A DNA stretch of 59,737 bases. It comes from Verrucomicrobiia bacterium (GTDB lineage Bacteria; Verrucomicrobiota; Verrucomicrobiia; Limisphaerales; JADLHS01). Below, one piece after another: positions 1 to 9,007 of this stretch; the first letter of the stretch is position 1; each line of letters starts with the position of its first letter. The notes under the pieces are model-generated. The model did not search any database. It had not been told where the DNA came from and worked only from the letters and a program-made list of their open reading frames with translations. The translations under genes were made by a program, and so were the position numbers. The stretch spans positions 1-59,737 of the forward strand of contig WYBW01000073.1 in NCBI GenBank assembly GCA_011525685.1. The letters are read 5' to 3'.

Positions 1-448
1 CCCGCTCGAAGTAATGCTGGTGAATGGTGTTGGTGGTGTTGGCCGAAACGCGCAGCCCCGCACCGGGGAATTGACTTCAAAAGCGGAAGGCGTTCCGCCC
101 CGCGCGATCCTCAACCCGCTGGACTCGTACCGCTGGCCGCGCGATGAACTGGCAGGAGTTCATATTTGCGCTGTTACCAGAACCGCCGGCTGCTCCACCA
201 GAATTGGCAAACACGCACCCTTTCTTGCCCTAATTTCAAGGCGGCGGGTCAGCCTCACCGGTGCTGACAGACGCTTCCAGCGGTGGCTTGCTACAACCGT
301 GCGCGTGCGGCTGTCATCCACCCGGTCGCGCCATTCACCACGGTTGACTGGCCTCGGGGGCGAGGTTCCTTGCGCCAAGCTCGGCCGGACAATTCTCTTG
401 CCCTGCCTCAGAATCTTTTCCCAAATCATGCCGCGTTAAACAGCGGGC
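1..448. other. No recognisable gene
   Basis: Open frames exist here on both strands, but none shows a recognisable domain or a convincing start with ribosome binding site. The ATPase subunit expected beside the following sugar ABC permease is not seen; nothing resembling an ABC signature or Walker motif occurs. The 3' end of an upstream gene could extend into the first bases, but I cannot identify it. Confidence 0.4.
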
Positions 449-1459
449 ATGACTACGTCATCGGCGGGCCAATCAACTTTTCTCGGGCGGCTGTGGGCCA
501 ATCCCGCCAGCCGGGCGTTGCTCGCACTGGGGTTGGTGCTGCTGCTCGGCTGCCTGTTCAACGCCGACGGCGCGTTCTTCAAACCGGGCACGCATCGCGA
601 CGCGCTGCGGCAGGCGTCGGTGTTCGGCATTCTCGCCTGCGGGATGACGCTGGTCATCATCAGCGGCGGGATTGACCTCGCCGTGGGCAGTGTGCTGGCG
701 CTGGTCGCGGTCAGTTTCTCGCTCATGAGCATCCATTGGGGTTGGTCACCCTGGTTGGCGGTGACGGCGTGCCTGCTGGTCGGCGCGGCGTTCGGCGCGG
801 TGTCCGGCGCCCTGACGGCGGGGTTTCGCATCCAACCCTTCATCGCCACGCTGGCCATGATGGTGTTCGCGCGGGGCCTGGCCAAAACCGTTTCCGGGGG
901 CATGAAGGTTTCCACCGCCGTCAAAAATCCCGACGGCTCGTATCGTTACGTCGAGGTGCCGGAGACCTTTCGCTTCATAGACAGCCGCATCCTCGGCGAC
1001 AACATCACGGTGGTGACGGTGATCTTCCTGGTCTGTGCCCTGACAACGTGGCTGTTGCTCTCGCGGCATCGCTGGGGTCGGCACGTTTACGCCATCGGCG
1101 GCAACGAGGAAGCCGCGCGTCTCTCGGGCGTGAATGTGACCACGACCAAACTGCTGGCCTACGTGGCCGGCGGGTTGATGGCGGCCGTGGCCGGCATCTG
1201 CCAGGCGGCGCAAGAGCATCAAGGTGATCCCGAAGCCGGCGTTGGCTACGAGCTTACGGCCATCGCGATCGTGGTCATCGGCGGCACGACCTTGACCGGC
1301 GGGCGCGGCGGCATCGGCCTGACACTCATCGGCACGCTGACGATTGGGTACTTGGAAAAAATTCTCAGCGTCAACGCCGTGCCCGAGGCGAGTCGCCTGA
1401 TGCTGACGGGCGCCATCATCGTCGCGGCGGTGCTGGCGCAACGGCGCAAGAGCCGGTGA
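449..1459 (+). CDS. Sugar ABC transporter permease (RbsC/BPD_transp_2 family)
   Basis: Inner-membrane permease of a carbohydrate-uptake ABC transporter, 336 aa, typical length for the RbsC/XylH class. The chain is almost entirely hydrophobic helices and carries the family hallmark GGIDLAVGS at residues 73-81, followed by further helices and the late Gly-rich segment VVIGGTTLTGGRGGIG. The ATG at 449 gives a short cytoplasmic leader before the first helix; no strong Shine-Dalgarno is visible. It is followed on the same strand by a sugar-binding lipoprotein gene, so the two should form one transporter. The ATP-binding subunit (RbsA-like) is missing from the window. The substrate, probably a pentose or similar monosaccharide, cannot be read from sequence. 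Confidence 0.9.
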   Translation: MTTSSAGQSTFLGRLWANPASRALLALGLVLLLGCLFNADGAFFKPGTHRDALRQASVFGILACGMTLVIISGGIDLAVGSVLALVAVSFSLMSIHWGWSPWLAVTACLLVGAAFGAVSGALTAGFRIQPFIATLAMMVFARGLAKTVSGGMKVSTAVKNPDGSYRYVEVPETFRFIDSRILGDNITVVTVIFLVCALTTWLLLSRHRWGRHVYAIGGNEEAARLSGVNVTTTKLLAYVAGGLMAAVAGICQAAQEHQGDPEAGVGYELTAIAIVVIGGTTLTGGRGGIGLTLIGTLTIGYLEKILSVNAVPEASRLMLTGAIIVAAVLAQRRKSR

Positions 1460-1621
1460 CGCGAACCTCGCAGGTCAGGCGTCGCGCCGGTCACCATCTT
1501 GATTCAACGACAGAGTCACAGCCGGTCGCGCCGCCTGTCCCACGGTGAGGCCTGGCTTCGTCCTCGTGCGATTACAAATATCCTTTCCAAGGCGCCGGAA
1601 AGGGTTTATTCGAGATTCGCT

Positions 1622-2608
1622 ATGAGGAATACCAAACGGGGCTTCATCGTAGGGGCGGCCTTCACATCCATCGTCACGGCGCTGTTGCTCACGGGCTGCG
1701 GCAAGCCCGGTGGAGGCCAGTCCGCCGAACCAGACGGCAGACCCGCCGCGGCAAAGTCCACCTACACCATCGGCATGAGCCAGTGCAATCTGGGCGAACC
1801 GTGGCGGGTACAGATGAACGCCGACGTCAAAGCCGCCGCCGAGAAACATCCCGCGATCAAAATGGTGTTCAAGGATGCCCAGAACGACACGCTGAAACAG
1901 CGCGCTCACGTTGAGGAGTTCGTGAGCGCCGGCGTGGACCTCATCATCATCAGCCCCAAGGAGGCCGCGCCGCTCACTGAACCCGTGGCCAAGGCTGTGG
2001 ACGCGGGCATCCCCGTCATCGTGCTGGATCGGGCGGTGCTGGGCGACAAGTTCACCTGCTTCATCGGCGCGGACAACAAGAAGATCGGCAAGGCCGCGGG
2101 TGAATGGATCAAGCAAAAGCTGGGCGGCAAAGGCAGGGTGGTTGAACTGAAAGGCTTGATGACTTCGATCCCCGGCCAGGACCGCAACGACGGTTTTCGC
2201 GCAGGCATCGCCGGGAGCGAGATTGAAGTCATCTTTGAGGCCGACATGAAATGGCTCGAACCGGACGCGCGCAAAGAGATGGAATCGGCGCTGTCGCGCT
2301 TCAAGAAGATTGACCTGGTTTACGCCCACAACGACCCTGGCGCGCACGGCGCCTATCTGGCGGCCAAGGCCGCCGGACGCGAGAAGGAAATGATGTTCGT
2401 GGGCATTGACGCGCTGCCACAGGAAGGCGTCGCTTATGTGAAACAGGGCATCCTCGACGCGACTTTCCAATATCCGACCGGGGGCGCGGAAGCGATCGAA
2501 ACGGCGTTGAAGATTTTGAGAGGGGAGAAAGTGCCCAAGCACATCACGCTCGGCTCGCGGGTCTTTGACAAATCGAACGTAGATGTGGGCGGGCAGCCGC
2601 TGGATTGA
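1622..2608 (+). CDS. Sugar ABC transporter substrate-binding lipoprotein (RbsB-like)
   Basis: Periplasmic binding protein of 328 aa, anchored as a lipoprotein: signal peptide with lipobox LLTGC, Cys26 being the lipidated residue. The mature part matches the ribose/galactose-binding fold (Peripla_BP_4): an opening TIGMSQCNLGEPW strand, then DLIIISPKEAAPL, IPVIVLDRAV and GADNKKIGKAAGEW segments, and a C-terminal TFQYPTGGAEAIETALKIL hinge region. The frame is open from 1499, but the ATG at 1622 places the signal peptide correctly. It lies about 160 bp after the permease and is probably co-transcribed with it. Confidence 0.9.
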   Translation: MRNTKRGFIVGAAFTSIVTALLLTGCGKPGGGQSAEPDGRPAAAKSTYTIGMSQCNLGEPWRVQMNADVKAAAEKHPAIKMVFKDAQNDTLKQRAHVEEFVSAGVDLIIISPKEAAPLTEPVAKAVDAGIPVIVLDRAVLGDKFTCFIGADNKKIGKAAGEWIKQKLGGKGRVVELKGLMTSIPGQDRNDGFRAGIAGSEIEVIFEADMKWLEPDARKEMESALSRFKKIDLVYAHNDPGAHGAYLAAKAAGREKEMMFVGIDALPQEGVAYVKQGILDATFQYPTGGAEAIETALKILRGEKVPKHITLGSRVFDKSNVDVGGQPLD

Positions 2609-2725
2609 ACGCATTCATTCGGGCAGGCGAAGTAGAACCGAACGACTCAATCAGCATCGGAGCGCAGGCGTTCCGTGCGTGGTCGTCTGCGTCCGGCTGA
2701 CGTTATTGTCATATCGCCATGGGCA

Positions 2726-2813
2726 AACCCAATGGCCGGGCGAGTTTGTAGGATGAACTTTGCGGCGGGACGCCGCAAAGCCCCCGCCGGAGGCGTGTGC
2801 TCCCCATTGGGTT
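2726..2813. repeat. Nested inverted repeat / hairpin
   Basis: An outer 10-bp inverted repeat, aacccaatgg at 2726-2735 and ccattgggtt at 2804-2813, encloses a perfect 10-bp hairpin with a 3-nt loop (ctttgcggcg 2758-2767 / cgccgcaaag 2771-2780). It occupies much of the 375-bp gap between the binding-protein gene and the aldolase. No T-run follows, so it looks like a small palindromic repeat element rather than a classic terminator. Nothing else is seen in this gap. Confidence 0.6.
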
Positions 2814-2983
2814 AACGTCGTTCCCGCCAGGCCACTCTGAATCCGCAGGGAAGCGAAGGAGTGAACCTGACGGTGATGCCACAAGGACCGGAGGCGGCCC
2901 GGACAAAATTCAGCCACACTACGGCAAAAAGTAAGAAGCCCGGGCTGCCGGTCTGTCCTACCTTCCGGTGATTGATTGGAACT

Positions 2984-4042
2984 ATGAGCACTAAAATTGA
3001 AAAACTTCTCGGCGACTCGGCCAAGAGTCTCCTCGAACACAAATGCAAAACCGTCCCCAAGGAAAAGCTGCATCTGCCCGGGCCGGATTTCGTGGACCGC
3101 ATTTTCGCGCCATCGGATCGGAATCCGCAGGTGTTGCGCAGCTTGCAGGGCATGTTCGGCACCGGGCGGTTGGGCGGCACAGGTTATTTGTCCATCCTGC
3201 CCGTGGATCAGGGCATTGAACATTCGGCGGGCGCCAGCTTCGCGCCGAATCCCGATTACTTTGATCCGGAGAACATCGTGAAGCTCGCGCTGGAGGGTGG
3301 CTGCAATGCGGTGGCTTCGACCCTGGGAGTGCTCGGAATCGTGGCTCGCAAGTACGCCCACAAGATTCCGTTCCTCGTGAAGTTGAATCACAACGAGTTG
3401 ATGACGTATCCGAACAAGTTCGATCAGGTTTATTTCGCGCAGGTGGAACAAGCCTGGAACATGGGCGCGGCAGCGGTCGGTGCGACGATCTATTTCGGCT
3501 CGCCGGAATCCACGCGGCAGATCGTGGAAACCTGCGTTGCCTTCAAGCGCGCGCACGAACTCGGCCTGGCCACGGTGTTGTGGTGCTATCTGCGCAACAG
3601 CGCGTTCAAGACGAAGGACAAGGACTATCACGTGAGCGCCGATCTGACGGCGCAGGCCAATCACCTCGGCGTGACGATCGAGGCGGACATCATCAAGCAG
3701 AAGCTCCCGGAGAACAACGGCGGCTACAAGGCGTTTGAAAAGTACGGCAAGACCCACGACAAGGTGTACACCGAACTGTCGAGCGATCATCCGATTGACC
3801 TGTGCCGCTATCAGGTCTTGAACTGCTACGCCGGGCGGGCGGGCCTGATCAATTCCGGAGGCGAGTCCAAGGGCAAGGGCGACCTGGAGGCCGCGGTGAA
3901 GACGGCCGTCATCAACAAGCGCGCCGGCGGCATGGGCTTGATCTCGGGCCGCAAGGCGTTCCAACGCCCGATGAAAGAAGGCGTGGAGTTGCTCAACGCG
4001 ATTCAGGACGTGTATCTGGACAAGGCCATCACGGTGGCCTGA
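2984..4042 (+). CDS. fbaB: Class I fructose-bisphosphate aldolase (FbaB/DhnA type)
   Basis: Cytoplasmic glycolytic/gluconeogenic aldolase that cleaves fructose-1,6-bisphosphate through a lysine Schiff base, 352 aa. Family segments seen in order: [61 protein letters not shown], and the phosphate-binding [15 protein letters not shown] near the C-terminus. The start at 2984 ([11 protein letters not shown]) is preferred over an upstream in-frame TTG. The gene follows the sugar ABC genes on the same strand, but 375 bp with hairpins separate them, so co-transcription is uncertain. Confidence 0.93.
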   Translation: MSTKIEKLLGDSAKSLLEHKCKTVPKEKLHLPGPDFVDRIFAPSDRNPQVLRSLQGMFGTGRLGGTGYLSILPVDQGIEHSAGASFAPNPDYFDPENIVKLALEGGCNAVASTLGVLGIVARKYAHKIPFLVKLNHNELMTYPNKFDQVYFAQVEQAWNMGAAAVGATIYFGSPESTRQIVETCVAFKRAHELGLATVLWCYLRNSAFKTKDKDYHVSADLTAQANHLGVTIEADIIKQKLPENNGGYKAFEKYGKTHDKVYTELSSDHPIDLCRYQVLNCYAGRAGLINSGGESKGKGDLEAAVKTAVINKRAGGMGLISGRKAFQRPMKEGVELLNAIQDVYLDKAITVA

Positions 4043-4153
4043 AGGTGGCGGGGGTGTCAGGTGCGTTGAATCCGGCCTCCCGCCTGGTTCGCCCGGGATC
4101 AGGCGCCACAGGCTGTTCGCAGAACTGGTTACCCGCACTCGACTCGCGCGAGT

Positions 4154-4172
4154 TTCGGGCGCGACGCCCGAA
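4154..4172. terminator. Possible bidirectional terminator hairpin between convergent genes
   Basis: Perfect 8-bp stem with a 3-nt loop (ttcgggcg / cgcccgaa), just after a short actcgcgcgagt palindrome. It lies between the aldolase gene (plus) and the ABC-2/CPBP fusion gene (minus), the expected place for shared termination. No clear T-run follows on either strand, so it may instead be another small repeat. Confidence 0.35.
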
Positions 4173-4216
4173 TCAGCAGTCCGGAGGCCCGCATCACCCG
4201 GCTGAACAGGCTCAAT

Positions 4217-6355
4217 TCAGGCAGGGTTGGTGGCGGGGTGCCCAAGCAACTGCTTCGGCGCGCGGATCAGCAATAGACCCACGGCCATCACCGCCAGTGC
4301 TCCGGCGGTCACAACCCAAGGGACGAATTGCACTTCCGCGATCGAGACGCCTCCAATCGTGGCGTTGGTGTGAACCAGGGTTGCGATCAATCCATTGTTC
4401 ACCGCATGGACGATCATGCTGCAAAAGATTGAACCGCTGCGCCATGCCACATAGCCCAGAGCAATGCCCAGCAGCAGCGTTGGCAGCAGCCGGTAGATCG
4501 AAGCGTGGGCGACCGCGAACAGCAGTGCGGACAGGCCGATGGCCAGCCACGGTTTCAGACGTCGCAAACCAGCCAGCGTCAGGCCGCGGAAGAAAACTTC
4601 CTCGCACAATGCCGGCGTGACCGCCAGGACCAGCAACACGAGCGCCAGCGGCGCCGGTTCTTTGCCCAGCAACAGGGCTTCCCGCAGTCCCTCCACCAAA
4701 GAATCCGGTGGCGGCATCAACCGCAGCGTCAGTCCGGCCACGGCCGTGCCTCCCGAGATGCCAACCAGGATCGAGCCTGCCACGCTCCGCCAATCCGGAC
4801 GTTGAAGCATGAACGTGGTTTTAACCGGAAAGCGTTTCAGGAGGGTTACAACCACCACGGGCACCAGGAAGAACCCGTACTGCACCGTGAGAATGGAAAC
4901 CAACATGCTCCGTCCTTCCAGGAGCAGGCTGCCGTAGAAGGCGGTGACCAGCACGATGGCGAACAGGCCCAGCACCAGTCCGGGTGTGGGCTGACCGGCG
5001 GCGCGCGCCTGGCCGGGGAGGAGTTGGCGGACCGTGCCCGCGCCGCCGAGCAGGATTTCTTCCTTGCCGAAAACTCGTGACGCAAACAGCAGGGCCAGCA
5101 TGGCGTAGGCGAACGCCGCCACCGTCGTCAGAAAGAAGAGGTTGAGGGTCAATTCCTCGAGGAAGAACGACTTGATCAACAGGGAAAGGTTGACCAGCGG
5201 GACGAACGCGGTCCAGACACTCAGTTCCACACCCGGCATGATCGAGGCCGCGACCGGCACGATCAGCAGGGTGAGCGTGGCCGAGAGAAAATTGCCCGCG
5301 TCCTTGGCATCGCGCGCCAGGGCCGCCACGCCGATGAACGCCGCCGCCACGGTGCAGGTCAGCAGCATCAGCGAACCCAGCACGCCGAGCAGCGCGCCAA
5401 ATTGCACGCCCGGCAGATTGATCGAGGCCGCCACGCGGGTGAAGGTGAATCCAAGGCTGACGACGTTCGCCAACGCCGACACCAGGCTGATGGCCCAGAC
5501 GGTCAGGAATTTTCCCGCCACGATTTCCAGCGGCAGGACCGGGGCGCACAGCAGCGTCTGCATGGTGGCGCGGTCCTTCTCTCCGGCCACAAGGTCCACC
5601 GCAGCGTAAAGCGCGCCGGTGGCCGAGAGCATGATCAGCAGCAAGGGCAGCAACCGGCCCAGCGTATGGCCAAACATCTTGCCGGCCGTGGCGACGCTTT
5701 GGGCGCGAATCTCCAGCGCCTTTGCGAACCCCGATGGCAGATTGAACCGCTCCTGCCGGCGTTCAACCAGTTCCGACCGGTAGAGCGCCAGTTGTTCCCG
5801 CAATCGCATCCAAGCCTTCTCCGAAGCCGGGCGGACGGGATCGTAATAAACGGTGACCCGGCCAAGCTCGGACCGCTCCAGGGCCTCGGCCGTGCCGGGC
5901 CAAACCACCAGCACCGCGTCCGCCTCCTTGGTTTCGAGAAGCGACCGCGCGGCAGCACCGACTTTGTCCTTCGGTTCCCGCCCGGCGGCACCCGGCTCCT
6001 CCTCGGGAAACCACAATTCTGAATCGGCTGCGTCCTCCGCCGGAACGGGCGCTTTGACTTCGCCTGACTCAAACGCGCGGCGCAGCTCCTCGGGAATGTC
6101 CTTCCACATTTCGAGGTTGAGCGTGTTGGTGCGACCGAGGAACCCGGTTAGTGAGTCCGCCTCACCCCACACGGCGACTTGCGAGACGCGCTGATCCTCG
6201 GTGGCCTCCTGCGATTTTTGAATCCGGGCCAGCAACGTCACCACCAACGGATAGATCAAGATCGGCAATCCCAGCATCACGATCAGCGTCAGCCGGTCGC
6301 GCAGAGCCTCCGTGATTTCCTTGCGGAAGATGGTCCAGACAGCGTGCGGGCGCAT
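4217..6355 (-). CDS. ABC-2 permease fused to CPBP (CAAX/Abi) protease domain
   Basis: A 712-aa inner-membrane protein. The N-terminal half is a NatB-like ABC-2 permease: a cytoplasmic start (TIFRKEITEALRDR), a first helix, a large extracytoplasmic loop of about 200 residues, then a helix bundle from about residue 260 to 440. The C-terminal part is a CPBP intramembrane protease-like domain with EEVFFRG at about 585-591, FAVAHASIYR, and a final SMIVHAVNN motif, which together supply the Glu-Glu, Arg, His and Asn/His residues of that family. The ATG at 6355 is chosen because the permease core starts there; the frame is open further upstream inside the ATPase gene. It is cotranscribed with the ATPase gene just upstream (8-bp gap). 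Substrate unknown; Na+ export or peptide export are both possible for NatAB relatives. Confidence 0.88.
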   Translation of the reverse strand: MRPHAVWTIFRKEITEALRDRLTLIVMLGLPILIYPLVVTLLARIQKSQEATEDQRVSQVAVWGEADSLTGFLGRTNTLNLEMWKDIPEELRRAFESGEVKAPVPAEDAADSELWFPEEEPGAAGREPKDKVGAAARSLLETKEADAVLVVWPGTAEALERSELGRVTVYYDPVRPASEKAWMRLREQLALYRSELVERRQERFNLPSGFAKALEIRAQSVATAGKMFGHTLGRLLPLLLIMLSATGALYAAVDLVAGEKDRATMQTLLCAPVLPLEIVAGKFLTVWAISLVSALANVVSLGFTFTRVAASINLPGVQFGALLGVLGSLMLLTCTVAAAFIGVAALARDAKDAGNFLSATLTLLIVPVAASIMPGVELSVWTAFVPLVNLSLLIKSFFLEELTLNLFFLTTVAAFAYAMLALLFASRVFGKEEILLGGAGTVRQLLPGQARAAGQPTPGLVLGLFAIVLVTAFYGSLLLEGRSMLVSILTVQYGFFLVPVVVVTLLKRFPVKTTFMLQRPDWRSVAGSILVGISGGTAVAGLTLRLMPPPDSLVEGLREALLLGKEPAPLALVLLVLAVTPALCEEVFFRGLTLAGLRRLKPWLAIGLSALLFAVAHASIYRLLPTLLLGIALGYVAWRSGSIFCSMIVHAVNNGLIATLVHTNATIGGVSIAEVQFVPWVVTAGALAVMAVGLLLIRAPKQLLGHPATNPA

Positions 6356-6363
6356 GAGTCGAG

Positions 6364-7119
6364 TCAGTGCGGTTGGGACGAGGCCGCCGCTTGCGACGCG
6401 CGGGCGTAGTTGAGAAAGGCGTCCGTGAGATTGTCGCAATCCGCGCGGGCCAGAAGTTCCGTGAGCGTCCCGTGATCGGCGATGCGCCCTTCGTGCAGCA
6501 GGTAAATCCGGTCGCACAGCCGCTCGGCCTCGCTCATGATGTGCGTGGAAAACAACACCGCCCGACCCGCCGCCCGTTCGCGGGCGATGGCCTCGTGAAT
6601 GAAATGGCCGCTCACCACGTCCAGCGCCGCCGTCGGTTCATCGAGCATCAGGACCTCGGGTTGATGCAGCAACGCCCGGGCGATGTTGGCCCGTTGCTTT
6701 TGTCCCGAGGAAAGCGTGCGGCACGGACGGTCCGCAAAGGAAGTCATCTCCAGTTCGGTCAGGAGCGTGCCGATGCGTTGTTCCAGAAAATCCCGGGCCA
6801 GTCCATACAACCGGCCAAAGTAGCGCAACACTTCCCGCGGAGTCAGGCGTTGGTAGAGCTGCGTGTCGCCGGACAGAAAGCCGATGCTGCGCTTGGTCTC
6901 CAGCGGCCGCTCCCGAACGTCCAGACCGCGGACCACAATGCTCCCGGCGGTTGGCGTCAGAATGCCGGTCAACATCCGCAGCGTGGTCGTCTTGCCGGCG
7001 CCGTTCGGGCCGAGCAACCCGACGATTTCGTCCGCGTGGACCTCCAGACTCACGCCATCCACCGCTGTGACGGAGGCGAACTGCTTGCGCAGGCCCTGGG
7101 CGAAAAGCATCGCGGTCAT
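6364..7119 (-). CDS. ABC transporter ATP-binding protein (NatA-like)
   Basis: Cytoplasmic ATPase partner of the ABC-2/CPBP permease immediately downstream, 251 aa. Seen in order: Walker A GPNGAGKTTT, Q-loop in GFLSGDTQLYQRL, signature LSSGQKQRANIARALL, Walker B VLMLDEPTAALD, and the switch His in LFSTHIMSEAE. The signature begins SSGQ rather than the usual SGGQ. The frame runs upstream to 7293, but the ABC domain begins right after the ATG at 7119 (a second ATG is at 7110), so the longer leader is probably not translated. Confidence 0.9.
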   Translation of the reverse strand: MTAMLFAQGLRKQFASVTAVDGVSLEVHADEIVGLLGPNGAGKTTTLRMLTGILTPTAGSIVVRGLDVRERPLETKRSIGFLSGDTQLYQRLTPREVLRYFGRLYGLARDFLEQRIGTLLTELEMTSFADRPCRTLSSGQKQRANIARALLHQPEVLMLDEPTAALDVVSGHFIHEAIARERAAGRAVLFSTHIMSEAERLCDRIYLLHEGRIADHGTLTELLARADCDNLTDAFLNYARASQAAASSQPH

Positions 7120-7323
7120 GGCAGCAGGTCCATCAAGCGCGTTGACAGTTTCGGTTTGGGCAACATTCGTCGGCGACGAATTGGAACAAACACCGGCCAG
7201 CTTGTCAGTCTGTTTCTGGCGCTCAGCCACTGGAAACGCCGGTATCCTTGCGGGCAAGTTCACCCCGACGGCCTCGATGTGCTGGCAGGACACATCTCAT
7301 TTCCTTGCGGATCCTCCTGTCGC

Positions 7324-7355
7324 CCGGAGAGGCGGCTGATAAGCCGCCCCTCCGG
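7324..7355. repeat. Palindromic hairpin in divergent intergenic region
   Basis: A 14-bp stem with one mismatch and loop gata (7324-7337 / 7342-7355), in the 313-bp divergent gap between the ABC ATPase gene and cardiolipin synthase. Its GGAGGGGCGGCT type arms resemble dispersed small palindromes of other environmental bacterial genomes. The rest of the gap must hold both promoters, but no convincing -35/-10 pair was found. Confidence 0.55.
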
Positions 7356-7433
7356 CGCTCAACCCCGCCGCGCCGACATTCGCGGACAATACTTGCGTCG
7401 CGGGAGTTTGAGCCATAATGGTGGAGTGCAACG

Positions 7434-8876
7434 ATGCACTGGCTCGAACTGCTTGAACGCATCTGGCCGCACCTGGTGGCGGGTTTCGCCTTTTGCGGCG
7501 CGATCCTCGCTTCCATCCATGCCCTCTTGAACAAGCGCGACTCGCGCGCCGCGGTGCTGTGGCTTGGGTTCATCTGGCTCATGCCGTTGGTCGGTCCGAT
7601 CCTTTACCTGGGCCTGGGCGTAAACCGCATTCGCCGCAAGGCACTTTCCCTCCGCGCGGAAAATCCGCCGGACGTGCGTCGTCCGCTGCCCGAGGACATG
7701 GGTGAACCCGACCAACCGGAAGCCAGACACCTGCGGATGCTGGCCAAGGTGGTGGATCGCGTCGCCACACGACCGCTCGTGGGCGGCAATCGCGTTCAAG
7801 CCCTGGTCAACGGCGACGAGGCGTTTCCTGCCATGCTGGCGGCCATCGAGTCCGCCAAGACTTCGATCTCGCTGGCCACTTACATCTTTGACCGCGACCG
7901 CAGCGGGAAGGAATTCGTCGCCGCGCTCGGACGCGCCGTCGTCCGGGGTGTCCAGGTCCGAGTGCTGATTGATGACGCCGGCGCGCTGTATTCGTGGCCG
8001 ACCATTCTGCGCGACCTCAAGCGCGCCCGCGTGCCGGTCGCGCGATTCCTGCCCACGCTGCCGCTCTGGCATTTCATGACGATGAACCTGCGCAACCACC
8101 GCAAGTCGCTGGTCGTGGACGGCCAGATCGCCTTCACCGGCGGAATCAACATCCGTCACGGCAACCTGCTGGGCGAAAGCCCGAAGAAACCGGTGCGGGA
8201 TTTGCATTTTCGCCTCGAAGGCCCGCTGGTCACGCAGTTGCAGGAGGCCTTTGCCAACGACTGGGCGTTCACCACGAACGAAGCCCTCGAGGGCTTCGCC
8301 TGGTTTCCCGAACTGGAGGACCGCGGCACCGTCATCGCCCGGGTCATCACCGACGGACCGGATGAGGATTTCGAGAAACTCCGCTGGACGCTGTTGGCTG
8401 CCCTGGCCGAAGCGCAATCGTCCGTGCAGATCGTCACCCCCTATTTTCTGCCCGACCCGGCGCTGACCACCGCGCTGAATCTGGCCGCGATGCGCGGCGT
8501 GCGCGTGGACATCATCCTGCCGGCCAACAGCAACCTGCCCTTCGTGGATTGGGCCTCGCGCGCGATGTGGTGGCAGGTGCTCGAACGCGGCTGCCGGCTT
8601 TGGCTTACGCCGCCGCCGTTCGATCACTCGAAGCTGATGCTCGTGGACGGCCACTGGGTCTTGTTCGGTTCAGCCAATTGGGACCCCCGGAGTCTGCGGC
8701 TGAACTTCGAGCTGAACGTGGAGTGCTATGGCCGCGAGTTTGCCGAGGCCATGGGAGTGATTGTTCAACAAAAACTCCGCGGCGCCCGCGAGGTCACTCT
8801 GGCGGAGGCGGACGGACGACCGGTCCTGGCAAAACTGCGCGACGCGACGGCAAGGTTGTTTTCGCCATATCTTTAG
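7434..8876 (+). CDS. cls: Cardiolipin synthase
   Basis: Membrane enzyme of 480 aa that joins two phosphatidylglycerols into cardiolipin. Two N-terminal transmembrane helices (about residues 11-31 and 40-62) are followed by two phospholipase-D catalytic motifs: HRKSLVVD starting at His222, followed by the usual GGINI, and HSKLMLVD at His398, followed by GSANWDPRS. Length and architecture match bacterial ClsA. The ATG at 7434 is supported by a GGTGGAG ribosome binding site 7 nt upstream. Confidence 0.93.
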   Translation: MHWLELLERIWPHLVAGFAFCGAILASIHALLNKRDSRAAVLWLGFIWLMPLVGPILYLGLGVNRIRRKALSLRAENPPDVRRPLPEDMGEPDQPEARHLRMLAKVVDRVATRPLVGGNRVQALVNGDEAFPAMLAAIESAKTSISLATYIFDRDRSGKEFVAALGRAVVRGVQVRVLIDDAGALYSWPTILRDLKRARVPVARFLPTLPLWHFMTMNLRNHRKSLVVDGQIAFTGGINIRHGNLLGESPKKPVRDLHFRLEGPLVTQLQEAFANDWAFTTNEALEGFAWFPELEDRGTVIARVITDGPDEDFEKLRWTLLAALAEAQSSVQIVTPYFLPDPALTTALNLAAMRGVRVDIILPANSNLPFVDWASRAMWWQVLERGCRLWLTPPPFDHSKLMLVDGHWVLFGSANWDPRSLRLNFELNVECYGREFAEAMGVIVQQKLRGAREVTLAEADGRPVLAKLRDATARLFSPYL

Positions 8877-9007
8877 CGACGATATTTCGCAACGCTTGAT
8901 TAACACCGGTCTTTCGCGGGCGGGTCATCGCCGATTATGCGGTGGAGACCAAATAACCGCGGTCAAAACAGTCTTTCCTGTCCAGCGGTGCGTCATTATG
9001 TTTCGGT

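Noticed and set aside
14..439. Open frame of 141 codons at the left edge, plus strand
   Set aside because: No domain, unusual Arg/Ser/Thr-rich composition, no ribosome binding site; high-G+C frames of this size arise by chance.
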